Assembly (NCBI GenBank): GCA_020137815.1
Contig: CM035357.1
Location: 7,737,315 to 7,801,314, forward strand
Source of the DNA: Hormiphora californensis
Lineage: Eukaryota; Ctenophora; Tentaculata; Cydippida; Pleurobrachiidae
Length of the DNA stretch: 64,000 nucleotides
Reading direction: 5' to 3'
Of this stretch, positions 21,838 to 34,508 are shown piece after piece (the first letter of the stretch is position 1; every line of letters starts with the position of its first letter). The notes under the pieces are model-generated. The model was given only the letters and a program-made list of their open reading frames with translations. It was not told the origin of the DNA and did not search any database. A program made the translations under genes and the position numbers.

Positions 21838-24406
21838 CTATCTATTGAACAAACTGATCCATCCTATATAGAAGCTTTCGTCGCCAGTAGATTAATTCCC
21901 TTGTCTAAGAAACCGAGTGGGATACGGCCGATAGGGATTGGTGAGGTACTCCGGAGATTGGTTGGGAAGGTGATTACGACAGCCCTAAAAGACGATATAA
22001 TAGACGCGACCTAGGATAGGAGAGAGTGGACGTATAAGGGAAAGGAAACGATAAATGTACATCCCTAAAACAATGATGCAATGTTTATTGATCCCGGGAT
22101 AATGACAAACTGTGTGAAATTTGTTAATTTGTTTGTAATTATAATGGTTGTACGTGGTTATAATTGAGAATAGAGTGTGAAGTGTGTGTGTGTGTGTGTG
22201 TTTTTAATTAACTTATTATTTAACTTATTATTTAACTAACTAAATGAAGATCATGACTAATAGTTGCAGGAAATGTATCTGTACAGGACATTATTGTCAA
22301 CAGACATTTCAAATTTATAGTAGTTTCTTGAGTTGTAGGTATTGGAGCCTCCTTCGAATGGCTTGGACCCATACACAATTTGTGTGTGATCTCGGGCGAT
22401 TCGAAGTAGGCTCCACCGCTTTTGAAAGCCGTCAGTTTAGTCTGTGTGTTTTCTAGCATATGTAAGAACTTTTCTGACAAGTAAAAGCTATAAAGCGGAA
22501 TATTAAGTATTTTGTGATGATGATGATGATGATGACCGCTCCCCTTCAGTTATGCGGGGGCCTCAAGGGTGGAGTAGAGGCTGCAGTGCACGCTGCAAGA
22601 GAGATGTTTGACTCTGAAGAATGTGAATGTTTATTATTAATTGATGCATCTAACGCTTTTAATTCATTAAACAGATCTGCTGCATTAAACAATATTCGAT
22701 TTATTTGTCCTGATTTCAGCATGTACTTATCAAATACTTATGGCATGTCATCTAATTTATTCATATCCGATGGAGACGTGCATGAAACGCTTTTATCGAA
22801 AACGGGAACCACCCAGGGTGATTCCAGCGCCATGCCCATGTATGCATGCGGTCTTATGCCTCTTGTTCTTACCCTTAGGGATGTGAAGAAGATCAGGCAG
22901 ATACTTTATGCGGATGATGCCGGCGGTGGAGGAACTCTGGAGGTGGTTCGGGAGTGGTGGGATAGGGTGAAGGAGGATGGACCTGGATATGGATACTACC
23001 CGGAACCTTCCAAGAGTTGGCTCATTGTAAAAGAAGAACACGAGCAGAGAGCCAAGAAGCTGTTTCCAGATGTTAACATCACCACGGCTGGGCAAAAATA
23101 TCTAGGCTCGTTCATCGGGATGGAAAAAGGGAAGAAAGAATGGCTGAAGGAGAAAGTGGAGAAATGGGTAGTGGAGATAAAGGAGTTGTGCGAAATCGCC
23201 AAGACAGAACCTCAGCTAGCATACTCGGCCTACACGATCGGGTTAAGCAAGCGGTGGAGCTACCTCATGCGAACGACGCCCAACATCAGCTCGGAGTTAC
23301 ATCCCATCGAGAAGACGATCAGAGAAGAGCTTATACCAGCTATCACGGGACAACCCTTTGTAACTGATAAGCTGCGAGCCATCATGGCTCTTCCAGCAAG
23401 ACTCGGTGGCATGGGAATCGAAAACCCCTGCGAAATAGCTGACCTCGAGTACAAGAATTCCAGATATGCCACCGACGACCTTGTCAAGTCCATCCTCAAC
23501 CAAGACCTGAGATACAAGCGAGACGAGGCTAGTGAGAAGCTGGCGATGAGAAACATCAAGGCAGCGAAAAACAAATTTCACGAAAAACGAAGAGATGAGA
23601 TCAAGGAGAAGCTAACTAAACGGGAAGGGCGGAACTTGGATCTTCTGGAAGAGAAAGGAGCGTCGACCTGGCTTACATGTATACCTCTACAATCACACAG
23701 GTATACGCTGAACCGGCAAGAATTTCATGATGCCCTCTCAGCCAGATACGACATGCCGGTCGTCGGAGAAGCTCGGGCCGTGGAATGTGCTTGTGGGGAG
23801 AAGAACTCCATCGCTCACTCAATGTCATGCAAAATGGGAAAGTTCGTACAAAACCGTCACAACTGTGTGCGGGACTTTCTAGCCGCCGAACTCCAAGATG
23901 TTTGCTATGACACGAAGATCGAACCTCACCTGCTCAATGTAGGAGGAGCGGAACTACCACCGGGGACAGTGACAGGGGATGGAGCAAGGTTGGATATATC
24001 GACCAGGGGATTCTGGGGATCACAGGACTGTACCTATTTTGATGTAAGAGTTTTTGACTCAAGGGCCCAGTCCAATGAAACCGAGAACATCGCTGATTCG
24101 TATATCAACCACGAGAAAGAGAAGAAGAAGAAATATGTTCACCGAGTAACAGAAATCGAGAAAGCGTCGTTCACGCCGCTAGTGATGTCCATAACAGGAG
24201 GTTTCGGCACTGAATTCAAAATGTTCCTGAAGCAACTCGCCACAAAGAAGGCCCAGAAGACCGGCCACTCTTATGAGGAATGTATCAGGCACCTGCGGAC
24301 TCGGCTGTCATTCTCTATGGTGAGGTCAATTACCTGTTCTATCCGAGGATACCGAGGAAGGAGCAGGCGTGATCTGCCTACAACAGACCTCTATCATATA
24401 TATTAG
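21838..24406 (+). pseudogene. R2-type LINE: RT plus restriction-like endonuclease, interrupted
   Basis: Retroelement polymerase in two parts: 21838-22011 (RT finger region, PSGIRPIGIGEVLRR) and 22538-24406 (palm onward). They join in frame across a 526-bp insertion. RT motifs: LIDASNAFNSLNR and the catalytic YADD. The C-terminal half has the zinc-knuckle pattern C-x-C...H-x3-C, RH-x4-RD, then RLD and FDVRV, matching the restriction-like endonuclease of the R2/CRE/NeSL super-group. The 5' part of the gene is missing. A (TTA)n-rich 3' tail lies at about 24510-24530; 24410-24560 is its 3' UTR and flank. Confidence 0.78.
22012..22537 (+). mobile_element. 526-bp insertion with (GAT)n tail
   Basis: It separates GACGCGACC from GCTCCCCTTCAG within the RT gene and is flanked by GACC on both sides (22008-22011, 22534-22537). 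It ends in (GAT)n, a SINE/LINE-like tail. An 18-bp stem (GGAGCC...CTTCGAAT and complement) lies inside. It has no ORF, and I could not identify RNA polymerase III boxes with confidence. Confidence 0.65.
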
Positions 24407-24910
24407 CTTTTTACTGTCACATTTATCATGATCTTATCTGTGTAGCCAGATGACTAGTTCGCTGTTTTTATAGAATTGAATTTGTTAGGCCGGATGCATG
24501 TGGCCTCTTTTATTATTATTATTTCTCCCCTATCTTATCCCCTTTTTTTCAGATTTTCTCCTTGGCATGCGCTGCAGGGCGCCGTTACGATCTGGGTGTT
24601 TGGAGGCCTGTTTACAGGTGCGCGCTGCCAAAAAAGTTGATTCACTAATATGGCTCTAACCGCCAAACCAATCAACCGTTTTGGCTGATTCAAAGTTTAT
24701 CTGGTAGGGAATGTCAAGGCCTAACCCCAACCCAAACCCCAAACCCTAACCCCTCAAAACATAGACTTAAAACATAGACGATACCCTAAAAGACACGAAC
24801 ATAAGAAAAAAAAGGTGTTGCTACAAGGGTTCTGGAGGTTGAGCAGGCCTTGTTTTGACCTTTGGTGTTCTCAGTCACGGGTGCTATGGGGAATAGTGAA
24901 CCATAATAAA

Positions 24911-25741
24911 GAGCCTCTCCAGTATGAAACTTGCCCGAGCAACAATGAACAATTTCGAAACGGTTATCAGTGTGGAAAACCTCGAGAAACAGCTGCGTGA
25001 ATGTAAAGAAGAACTTGACCGCCATCGGGTTAGCGTGATCGAGCTTCAGCAAACGATTATCAACCACCAGAACCAACAACTCAGTACAGTGACAGCATCG
25101 GTGCAGAAGGTGAAAGCCTACTCTACTGTGCTAGCACAGAATTGTGCTGCAACCTCCCCCAAAGTGGGGAAACCACTACCAGTGAATCATCCTACTCCCG
25201 TCCAACAGCCCGGAAGAGAGAAGAACATGGTTGTGTTTGGTCTCCCAGAAACAACCGATAGAGTAGCTAAAACTACTTTAGACGAACTTTTTGAGGAATT
25301 AAAAGAGAAACCGAAAGTGACAACGATGAAACGCATCGGCGAAAGAAATGAGAAGCGCCCTAGACCGCTCTTAGTATCCCTGGAGAAGAGAGCGACTCTC
25401 CTCGCACTCCTCAGAAAGGCACGAAACCTCAAAGACTCCAAACAGTTTTCGGCTGTTTATCTCTCTCCGGAACTTACGCCCTCTGAACTGAAAGAGCAAA
25501 AAGCTCTAAGGTCCACTTTGAAGCGGATACGATCAGAAGATCCTGACGGCTGCTACTTCATCCGTAATAATGTTATCCAAGTGGGATAGTTCCCCACTAA
25601 CTCACCGTTATCAGAGAACCGTGCTAGGAGCAGACAGTCTACTGCAGTCCCTTTCAAATTAAGGAAAACGAGTTGTCTGTATACAAACTGTGTCAGTGCG
25701 GGATATAAACTGTTACTATTATTATTATTATTATTATTATT
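24911..25741 (+). mobile_element. ORF1-only retroelement, 5'-truncated copy
   Basis: Encodes a 221-residue ORF1-like protein (24924-25589) nearly identical to residues 103-323 of the full copy at 41250-42221. It has a coiled-coil start (EKQLRECKEELDRHR) and a folded domain with KNMVVFGLPETTD and PRPLLVSLEKR. It ends in (ATT)n. Copy 2 of the segmental duplication has the empty site (GAGCCTCCAAGAGCGG at about 42766-42781). Confidence 0.85.
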
Positions 25742-26694
25742 AAGAGCGGACCAGATCCAAGAGCGCACCAGGACCAGGAGAGCTCCCCATTCAGAAGAGA
25801 CCGTGCGCAAGGGATTCCACACGCAGAAGAGGTCGCACGCACAAATACAACGCCTCGGACATCTTCTGCGCATGGTATCCCCTGCGTGTGGTATCTTCTG
25901 GACGGGGAGCTCTCATGGATTTGGTGCACTCTTGATGGTGGTCTCTTCTGGGCGTGGTTCGCTCTTGGAGGCTCTTGATCAACTTTATTATAGTTCACTA
26001 TGAGGCTGAAAAGTTTTATCGACACCTCGTTCACCGCCTATCCAAGAAAACCTACAAGACCTATCCTGAGATCTCACACCATGAGATATATCCGGCAACA
26101 AATAACTGCCCTTTTGAAAAGATCAAACGTGTGGTGGTGGTGGTGGTGGTGGTGGTGCAGATAGGTTATAGCGTGCCAAACTCTGCCCCGTAGGGCAGAA
26201 CGACATTGCAACCTCGTCATAGCGTCTGTCATCGTGTTGTGGTCAGTTAATATCATGGCATTCTTAATGTCAGTCAGTCATTGTACTTGCAAGACACTTA
26301 CGCAGCCCCCACGGTTAAAGGTCGGTTGCACTCTTCGCATCTCCGCCCCGTGAGGACATTGCAGTTATCTTTCGAATAAACAACATGGCAAGTTAGGGGG
26401 CATGTTTTCAAGCTTGGGTGGCTGTGCAGGTAGGCCTGTTCGTTTGTTTGTTACGACGACGGTCCGTCGAGTGGACACTTCTCAAGCTTGGGTCTGGGGT
26501 AGTCTGTCTATAGTAACTCTAATTAAATTATTGATTGGTAAGGTTTACTCCGGAATCATTATCAATGGTACACAATAGATGAACAGACAATACGGACAGA
26601 TGAACTTACAGCATTTGATGTATGTACAAACGTGTATTAAGCTTAATAACTTGACGAATAAACTTATTACGGGAAAATTAATGATAACATTTAC

Positions 26695-26742
26695 CAGTCT
26701 CTCCATCTTCCCCTTTGCTCGAGCCTCTGAAACCCAGTCCAT
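26695..26742 (-). pseudogene. Orphan first exon (copy 1)
   Basis: A 16-codon frame starting ATG (26740-26742), MDWVSEARAKGKMERL, followed by a GTAAAT donor. It is duplicated at 44094-44141. No continuing exon is recognisable to the left, so it may be a stranded first exon. Confidence 0.4.
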
Positions 26743-27062
26743 GATACAATGATTGTTTAAGGTTGGATTGTTCATTCACTGATTGATTGCCACGAATATG
26801 GTCAACAACTAAGAGCTCTAAGATGCAGGCCACAGTAAAACTATAGTTTGTAACTTTGTGGTACATTGTGCTGTTATCGTGAGACAGTAGTTTGCTAAAC
26901 AGGCACTAAGCTGTGTTTTTGTTTGCACTGCTTGGCATACACCATTGTACACACACACACACACACAGTGTGTTACACTCGACATAGTGTGTGATAACAG
27001 CCCTAACAGTGTGTACACTGTACACACAGCCGTTAGAGGATATATCAACCCTTGCATGTCCC

Positions 27063-27720
27063 CTAGGGTGTGCTAAGTGAAAATTTTGTCGACTTGGCCA
27101 ATAGTTTAAGGGTAGATATGAAACTATGGACAATTGTCTACTAAATCCTGAAAACGGAATTGGGGTAGTGTATGTCAATTACGTGGGCCAGGCGATTAAA
27201 AAATTTTACTTTTTTACCGAAAAAAGGAAAATATCTGTATTTTAAACCAGTGTTTGGCATGTTCTTGATATCAAATTTTTATAGAAAGGGTCGTGTTCAG
27301 TGGTTTGATACCGATCAGAATGGATGTGTATCATGAAAGTTAGCCAAAGTTCATTTTTGACCTGAAAATGTTCATTTTGGACCAAAAATGTTCATTTTTG
27401 ACTAAAAATGTTCATTTTGGTCATTTTCTTCAATTTTGAGAGCTTTTTCATGAACGGGATCCTGTTCAGCAGGTCAAAATTAGTCGGTTTCAACCGGAAT
27501 TTGCATTCCGACAAATAAAATCTCAAAAAGTTAAAATTCGTCTCCACTAATACTGCAAAGTAGGAAAATGTGCAAGAAAAAAAGACGAAAAAAAAAAAAT
27601 TTTTCATTATAAAATGGAGTTCTGAAGGTGCAGACTGGAAATAATGGTTGTACTGAGTCTCATGAGGCAATTCATATGTGTGGTTTTTTCGAAATAACGC
27701 CCCAAAAAACATTTTTTGAT
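27063..27720. other. AT-rich DNA, no gene seen
   Basis: Holds direct repeats of ATGTTCATTTTGGACCAAAA at about 27345-27425. No coding or structural feature is recognised. Confidence 0.6.
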
Positions 27721-27723
27721 ATT

Positions 27724-27753
27724 TCAACACTACTTTAAACAAATTAATTTGAG
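27724..27753 (+). other. 30-nt candidate spliced-leader copy 1
   Basis: Begins TCAACACTAC and ends ATTAATTTGAG. Identical to 41173-41202 and to the complement of 38724-38753. Followed 140 nt later by a short ORF. Confidence 0.7.
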
Positions 27754-27893
27754 TTTGCCGTCAATCGATCCGATAACTGTGTTAGCATCTATTCTCTAAT
27801 CTTTTAGATCTCTGTTAGGCCTACTTTAACTTAACTTACGAGTGATATCAGTGAAGAGTTTGTTGTTGGCCGGCGTGCAACGGGTGTTTTAGG

Positions 27894-28142
27894 ATGACCG
27901 TTACGAGTAATTATGACATATGTATCACTAAGAGTGATTTTGAAGACGTGTTAGCAGGAGAAGTATTTAGTAATGATTATAAGGGTAGTGATTTGTTAGT
28001 GTGTCTAGAGAGAGGTGACGCTGTTTGTCCGTCGTCTGTCCATAAACCTCAGTTGTGGCACCTTCTCAAAGCCTGCTACAAAATGCTTCCGGCGACGGCA
28101 CCGTTCGTCCTGAGCCAGCTATCGAGACGGCAGTATTGGTAA
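27894..28142 (+). CDS. Short ORF behind the 30-nt leader, unrecognised
   Basis: An 82-codon ORF starting MTVTSNYDICITKSDFEDVL. I do not recognise the protein. Its position behind the shared leader suggests the first ORF, or a truncated ORF, of a retroelement. 28145-28789 holds no further ORF and is probably this unit's remainder plus the 3' UTR of the neighbouring LINE. Confidence 0.4.
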   Translation: MTVTSNYDICITKSDFEDVLAGEVFSNDYKGSDLLVCLERGDAVCPSSVHKPQLWHLLKACYKMLPATAPFVLSQLSRRQYW

Positions 28143-28789
28143 CTTGGAACTGATTACAAAATTAATATACATATTTGTTGGTCTCTCTCTTAAACAGTAA
28201 AAATATATTTGAATGGATACTATATTAAAATAAGGGGAGGCTTTTGATGTGATCTGTGTCAATTGCCTTAATCTTAATATGGGTGACTGTTACGGGTGTC
28301 ACATTGTTCAAAAGATTAGAGAAGATATAGGGGTAAGATGGCCATGATGGGCAGTGAAACCTTATCTATTTATAGCAAATTGGGGATATCATTACGACAG
28401 ATATACGGGAAGTTTATTATCTCCCATTCATTTATTTCTTTGTCTAGTACTGGAAGAGATTGGATATTAAGAGTAGTTTAGTTATTTCTTTTTTGAAAGG
28501 ATCATAGAATTTATCACACAGGTTTTTGTGTGCTATACTTTTGTTTAAATATTGTTTCTTAGAGGCGAGTTGTGATATATATTGTATAGTTTAGGACCTA
28601 TGTGCGATATCTGATAGTTGGAGCGAGAGAGCCTAAAAAAGCGATTTTCAAATATCTTAGTGGTGTCATTCGTGTGACATGTGCTGCGGAGCCAGGTACT
28701 CGCTGTTGGAAAGATTACTTATGTTCGGAGGCGACACCTAGTCTGACTTTTGAAGAATACCTAGTATAGTTAGCGATTAGATTTGGGAG

Positions 28790-31700
28790 CTAATAGGTTT
28801 GACCCTCAAACAGTGGTTTTGTATGTGAAGGGGCTTTGCCATTAATTGGATTGTAGAAAAAATTTACATGGGCAGAGCTGATAGCTCGTATTGCCTTTTT
28901 TTGAGCGGAAAACAAAGTCGATAATCGACTTTTAGGAACCGTTCCCCACACAGAAGAGCAGTACAAGAGATGGGATTCAATAAAACAAGTAATATTTCTG
29001 AGAGCTTTTGTAGGAATTATTTCGCGTAGTTTGAAAAGAATCCCTGCGTTACGGGATACTTTGGATGCTAGGGCTGTTATATGGTAATTCCAGTTTAGCT
29101 TTTCATCCATGATGACCCCTAAGAACTTAGCATTTGTTGACTTATTTATAGGTGTACCGTTTAAAGATATAGATAGAGGTGTGTTCTTTTGACTGTTATT
29201 ATTTGTAAAGTAAAGGAGATTAGTCTTACCTACGTTAAGTTTCAGGCCATTTCTAGATACCCATTCGTAGATTTCCCTAAGTACAAGGTTGCACCTATAT
29301 TCTAGCTCAGATGGGTTTTTGGCTTCTATCATCAAGTTTGAGTCATCGGCGAAAATAAAGAACTTGGCTAGATTAGTGGCTAATGGGAGATCATTTATGT
29401 ATAAGATAAACAGAGTTGGTCCAAGAATCGAACCTTGCGGTACACCGTGGTCGAGTTTCTGGGTTTGAGAGTTATGGTTGTCTACGTGTACAAACTGTTG
29501 CCTGTTACTTAGATAAGAGTTGAACCAGTCTAAATTGGAGCCACGCACTCCGTAATGTTCTAGCTTATTAAGAAGTATTTTATGGTCTACCATGTCAAAA
29601 GCTTTGCTAAAATCTAATAGTAATAGAGCAGCCACTTGCTTTCGCTCCAGCGCATTAATCAAATTATGTTGAGCATCTAAAAGGGCGTGTTCACAAGAGT
29701 GACCACTACGAAACCCGTATTGTGAGGAAAATAATATATTATTGGCTTTCAAATGTTCGACAAGTCGCGATTGCATGGCTTTTTCGTAAAGCTTGCTGAA
29801 GATTGGCAGTAAAGATATGGGCCTGTAGTTCTTAACATCTATTTTGGAACCTCCTTTGTGCAGAGGTATGACTTTTGCAATCTTTAGTTTTCCCGGGACG
29901 ATCCCTTGGGCTAATGAACCAGAGATTGCAAAAGCCAACAAACTAGATAATACTGGCCCCGCAGCTTTAAGTGGTTTCACACTTGTATCCGAGGTGGCCT
30001 TATCCTTTAGTGATTTTATGAGGCAATCAATTTCACCAGCTGTAACCAAGTTGGGAGCCATGTCTGAGTGACATCTAGTAGAGCTAGGTAGTCTGGTACG
30101 ATCTAAGTTGGTAGGAATGTCTTTCTTTAGATTACTGGCAATACTAGTAAAGTAGCTGTTGAACGCTTCAGCGACATCTTGCTTTTTATTGACAGTATTT
30201 CCGTTGTATTCTAGTTTTCCTATAGTTGTCTTGTTTTTGGGTTTCCTGTTCAGGAGACTATTGATCATGGACCATTGTTTTTTACTATCTGTTATATGAC
30301 GCTCAAAGAAGGAAGTATAGTATTTCCTTTTTGCAATCTTAGTATGTTTTTCTACAAATTTCTTAAGTTTATGGTATTTAACCTTATTTTCTACAGTGGG
30401 GTTTTTGATAAACTTCCGGTACAGCCGGTTTTTACGGGCACAAGCACACTGAAGCCATTCAAGAAGCCAAGGACTTGGGTTTCCCCGCCTCTTTTTCTTG
30501 GTGTGCTTTACTAGCGGGAAGTTTTTGTCAAAAATTTCCCTATATTTGTTTGATATGGCATTGAAAACGTCATTAGCATCAGATATTTCATATACAAAAT
30601 CCCAGCTGGTGTTCTCAATTTCGTCACGAAAGTTTTCTAATGTGATTTTGTTAACTATTCTAGTGGGTGGATACTGACTATTACTACTACAGTAGCCACT
30701 ACTATACATGAATCTAACATTATATGTCGCGAGATGGTCGGACAAGTCAAAGTCTGATATAATTCCGGTCTTAGTGATGGATGCGCAGTTATTTGTAAAA
30801 ATATGGTCAATCAGAGTGGCAGAGTGGTCTGTGAATGCGAGTAGGGCGTGAGATAAGTGGAGCAAAGCCTGCTGCTGTCAATTTGTCTATGAATCTTGTA
30901 CAGTTATCAGATTTTCCGTAATTTAGCAGATCAATATTACTATCCCCCATCAGAAAAATCATTTTGTTCCTGTCTCTATTTAGTTTATCTAAAATCAAAT
31001 CGAGCTTATCCGAGAACTTGTGATATTCCGAATTAGGCGATCGATAATAGTTGCAAATTACTATATTCCTAACTTTTTGCTGCGCTATCTCAACGGAGAG
31101 GAACTCACCGTCTAGCGGACTAGTGTTATCGCTTAAATCATGTCTAACTACCATGCTCTGACTACTGGCAAAACTCTGGTTAATATAAATAGCAAGCCCA
31201 CCACCTCTATTAGAATTTCGGGCAGGTTCTTGTAAAATAGGTTCATTGAAGCCTTCAAGAGTTAGTTCTTTACCCGCAAAAGGGAGGTTGGCTGGGTTGC
31301 AGTTAGTTTCATTAAAGCACAAAATATCAAATCTAGTGTAGAATTCAAGGTTATCCCTAATACGCTCTATGTTTTTTGGTAATGATCTTATATTTGCAGA
31401 CAGAATTTGTGTCTGCTTGTCTAATTTCACTTTTAGACGGCTAGATGGGGTATATTTACAGGTCTCGAGTAGATGTGCTGGACCCTTCCAAGCATCTTTA
31501 TCAGACAAATCTTTTGAGTATTCAGCAACATAGGTAGCCGAGTGATGGTTAGAGTACGGGTTAAAAGTATTTTCTAAGTTAGTGGTAATCGTACTGTTAC
31601 CAGGATCATCTATATTTCCAGGAAAGATACTATTACAACATTTTTTGCATCCTAGAGAGTTGAGAGAGCAATTAATGTGTGCCAATTTATCACACAGCCA

Positions 31701-31990
31701 ACACAACTGCATTTTGTTTCTATTTCCTAGTTTCGAGCAAACAGTACATGGTGAAAGTTTAATATTCTGCTGGGTGAGATTATCTAGCTGAGTTGTTAGT
31801 TTTGGTGTGTTGACGAAAGGGAGGACACCAGCTGTACACTCTATACACGTCCAGTGCCTAGCTAGATCTAAACTATTTAAAGTTAGAACATCGTTTGGTG
31901 ACAGCTGGGCAAATCTCGCATGCATAGTTTCTTCATACATTCAGAGCAAGTAATAGAAGCTTTCTGGGGTTTAATTTTTTTGTGCAACCA
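28790..31990 (-). pseudogene. PHD-EEP-RT LINE, decayed copy
   Basis: Order along the element: a PHD-like zinc finger (HWTCIEC, CTVCSKLGNRNKMQLCWLC, then Cys pairs), an exonuclease/endonuclease/phosphatase domain (ILSANIRSLPKN, MGDSNIDL) in 30807-31940, and RT in 28790-30865 (VIPLHKGG, NYRPISLLPIFSKLYE, LLLDFSKAFDMVDH, VPQGSILGP, FADDSN). The two frames are joined by a single-base shift near 30845. Further shifts lie upstream, where CHGC and CSEC zinc ligands appear in other frames (about 31935-31990). Jockey/CR1-group LINE, now inactive. Confidence 0.85.
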
Positions 31991-33362
31991 TGACAACGAT
32001 CATGGTCACTTTTGTTTTTAAATAGTTTAGGTTAATTGTAGATTTGAAAGATAGCTAGAAAGTTCTATTGCTTCAGCCTGCCTGTGAGTCTGGTAAGGAA
32101 TTTTGTACAGTTATAAACAGACCAAGCGGCAACAGATCAGTCAAGTTTGTTAGTTATCGAGCAGAGCGTATAATTCCGGTAAAAACAGAAAAATGTGTGG
32201 TTTTACCGGAGAGAGAGAGAAGAAGAGAAGGCGGTAGAAATAAGCGGAGATAAGAGCACGCAAGGGCAGCAGGCGACCAAGACGGGGGGAGGGTAGAGGA
32301 CAAGACAAAGGGAAGGTAAGAGGAAGGAAGATGTTTATAGAATTTTTACAGCTAGGTGGAAAATTGATATGAGGTAGTTGCGATTTTTGTGTAAGTGGTG
32401 TATTATATATATATTATCCCAGACAAGCTCTGAACTCTTGCCTCAGGGGCCACACTCTCTTTCTAACACGTGTAAGCTGACCCAACATGTGATCCTTAAA
32501 CAAATTACCTAGTAGTCTCTTAGCATAGCTAGTGATGTGAACCCCATTGCCTCTGGGATCCAGTACATGAAGCCCCGGGTGGTTACTAATTTGTGAGAGA
32601 GAGAGAAACTAGAGATCCTCTCTTGTTATCAATTTGACACCTCAAAGAGAGAGAGATAGAGGGAGAGAGAGAGAGAAACTAGAGTGTGAGTGAAAGAAAC
32701 CATTGAGTAGGCACTCTTGTACTATGACCTCCCACGCCCCGGACGTGCCCCCCCCCCCCCATACATAACACAGTTACCACCCCGTCCGCCTTTATACAAC
32801 AATATGAAATTAAAACAACTCAATTTATTACCAAAAAAGTTACCAAACAAATGTTAACCAATTACCAGGAAGATGGATAAAGTTTTCAACAACACACACA
32901 CCCCACTCTCGTCTCTCACTCTCTCCTTTCCCTCCCTTGAGCTACGGGAAATTAATCGAAACATTTATCGAAACTAGTTTAGAATATTTCAAGATGTAAC
33001 ACTGTCAAACACATTCGCACACATCTCTCCACAGATCAAGATATAGGAAACTAACAATATGGGAATATGTCATCTCGATCCGATATACCGGGCAAAACCC
33101 TTTCCCCAAAACAGTGTTTGCGTTGTTCATTTTGAATGGTTTTTGCTCGAGCTTTCTTCGATCGAATTTGCTGATCGAATTTGCTGATAAATGCTGCAGT
33201 GAAGATTTAGTACAGCAATATTTTCGTCCGGCAGCATCACAATGGGGCGTGGGCTGTTTGTTTCATCTTTCCGTATTGTACTTCTCAGCTCAGAAAATGC
33301 CTGTAACCAAGATACTGTTAGGGGAGTTAAGGGCAATTGGATTGGGGAAGATAATATAACAA

Positions 33363-33590
33363 CAGGGGCTAGAAACAGGAAGGGTGATAGGGTGTCAGGG
33401 GTTAGAAACAGGGAGGGTGGTGGGGTGGCAGGGGTTAGAAACAGGGAGGGTGGTGGGGTGTCAGGGGTTAGAAACAGGGAGGGTGGTGGGGTGGCAGGGG
33501 TTAGAAACAGGGAGGGTGGTGGGGTGTCAGGGGTTAGAGACAGGGAGGGTGGTGGGGTGTCAGGGGTTAGAAATAGGGTAGGGTGGGCGG
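33363..33590. repeat. G-rich 34-36 bp minisatellite
   Basis: About six units containing GGGGTTAGAAACAGGGAGGG. The runs of G could form G-quadruplexes. Confidence 0.9.
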
Positions 33591-33985
33591 AATAACCTGT
33601 TAAATCAGTTGATATACAAATTAGTATGGACAATTGAAACTCGGATCCGCGGAATTATTGCAGTCTCAGTAGTCGGTTGTCAATACTCAATAGTTGTGTG
33701 ATCAGATAACTGTTGTCTGTTGAATATTTATTAGTCTCAATTCTCATATTACAATGTCGATTGTCGATTCAGCACGAGAGAGCTCAACACTTTTGTAGCA
33801 CACATTATGTAATATATTGTTAGTAACAAACACAGGCCGGGAGGTAAATTCAGAAAAACTAAATAACTGAAAACTTACATCATGCTTCATTGAGATGGAC
33901 GCAGGCCATTCTTTGGGATAGAGTTTTCTTTGGGTCAGCCCATACCAACTTTATCAGTCTTGAATCTATCAAAAGAGAGATATGG

Positions 33986-34168
<183 letters not shown>

Positions 34169-34508
34169 CATTAAATTACGCCCATGGAACAAGGCGTCAC
34201 ACTAACCTGAATAAGTATACAATCGAGAATCAAGAGGTTCTCCAGATCCAGATCTAGGCCATCTTCTCTCAGAAAGGAAAGTTACACTTCAAGTACACCA
34301 CAGAGTGGGCCATAGTAGTAAATTTGGTGCCAAGGCGGGTAGAGTACTGAGTATTTGATAAGAGTCAACATCGATAACTCCATAATAACTGTGCCTGAGA
34401 GAGTTTACAAGTTTACAAGTTTACAATAAAAGTTTTAGTGTACACAACAGGCCTTCCCTTAGTGGGTCCACCTAAATAAATTAAACACGTATCACCTCTC
34501 AGCCACTC

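Larger units (their letters stand above)
24568..27062. repeat. Segmental duplication, copy 1
   Basis: Blocks match copy 2 at 42634-44455: 24568-24760 with 42847-43025; 24780-24910 with 42634-42766; 25742-25816 with 42770-42844; 25803-26133 with 43708-44045; 26648-27062 with 44046-44455. Copy 1 has two extra blocks: a 5'-truncated ORF1 retroelement (about 24911-25741) and unrecognised DNA at 26134-26647 that includes (GGT)n. Confidence 0.85.

Noticed and set aside
22514-22540. Start codon run (ATG repeated) as the start of the RT gene
   Set aside because: It is the (GAT)n tail of the inserted element; the true RT frame continues from 21838-22011.
33127-33633. 168-codon Pro/Ser/Thr-rich ORF on the minus strand and its plus-strand counterparts
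   Set aside because: The repeat pattern follows the 34-36 bp minisatellite exactly; there is no splice context or conserved motif.
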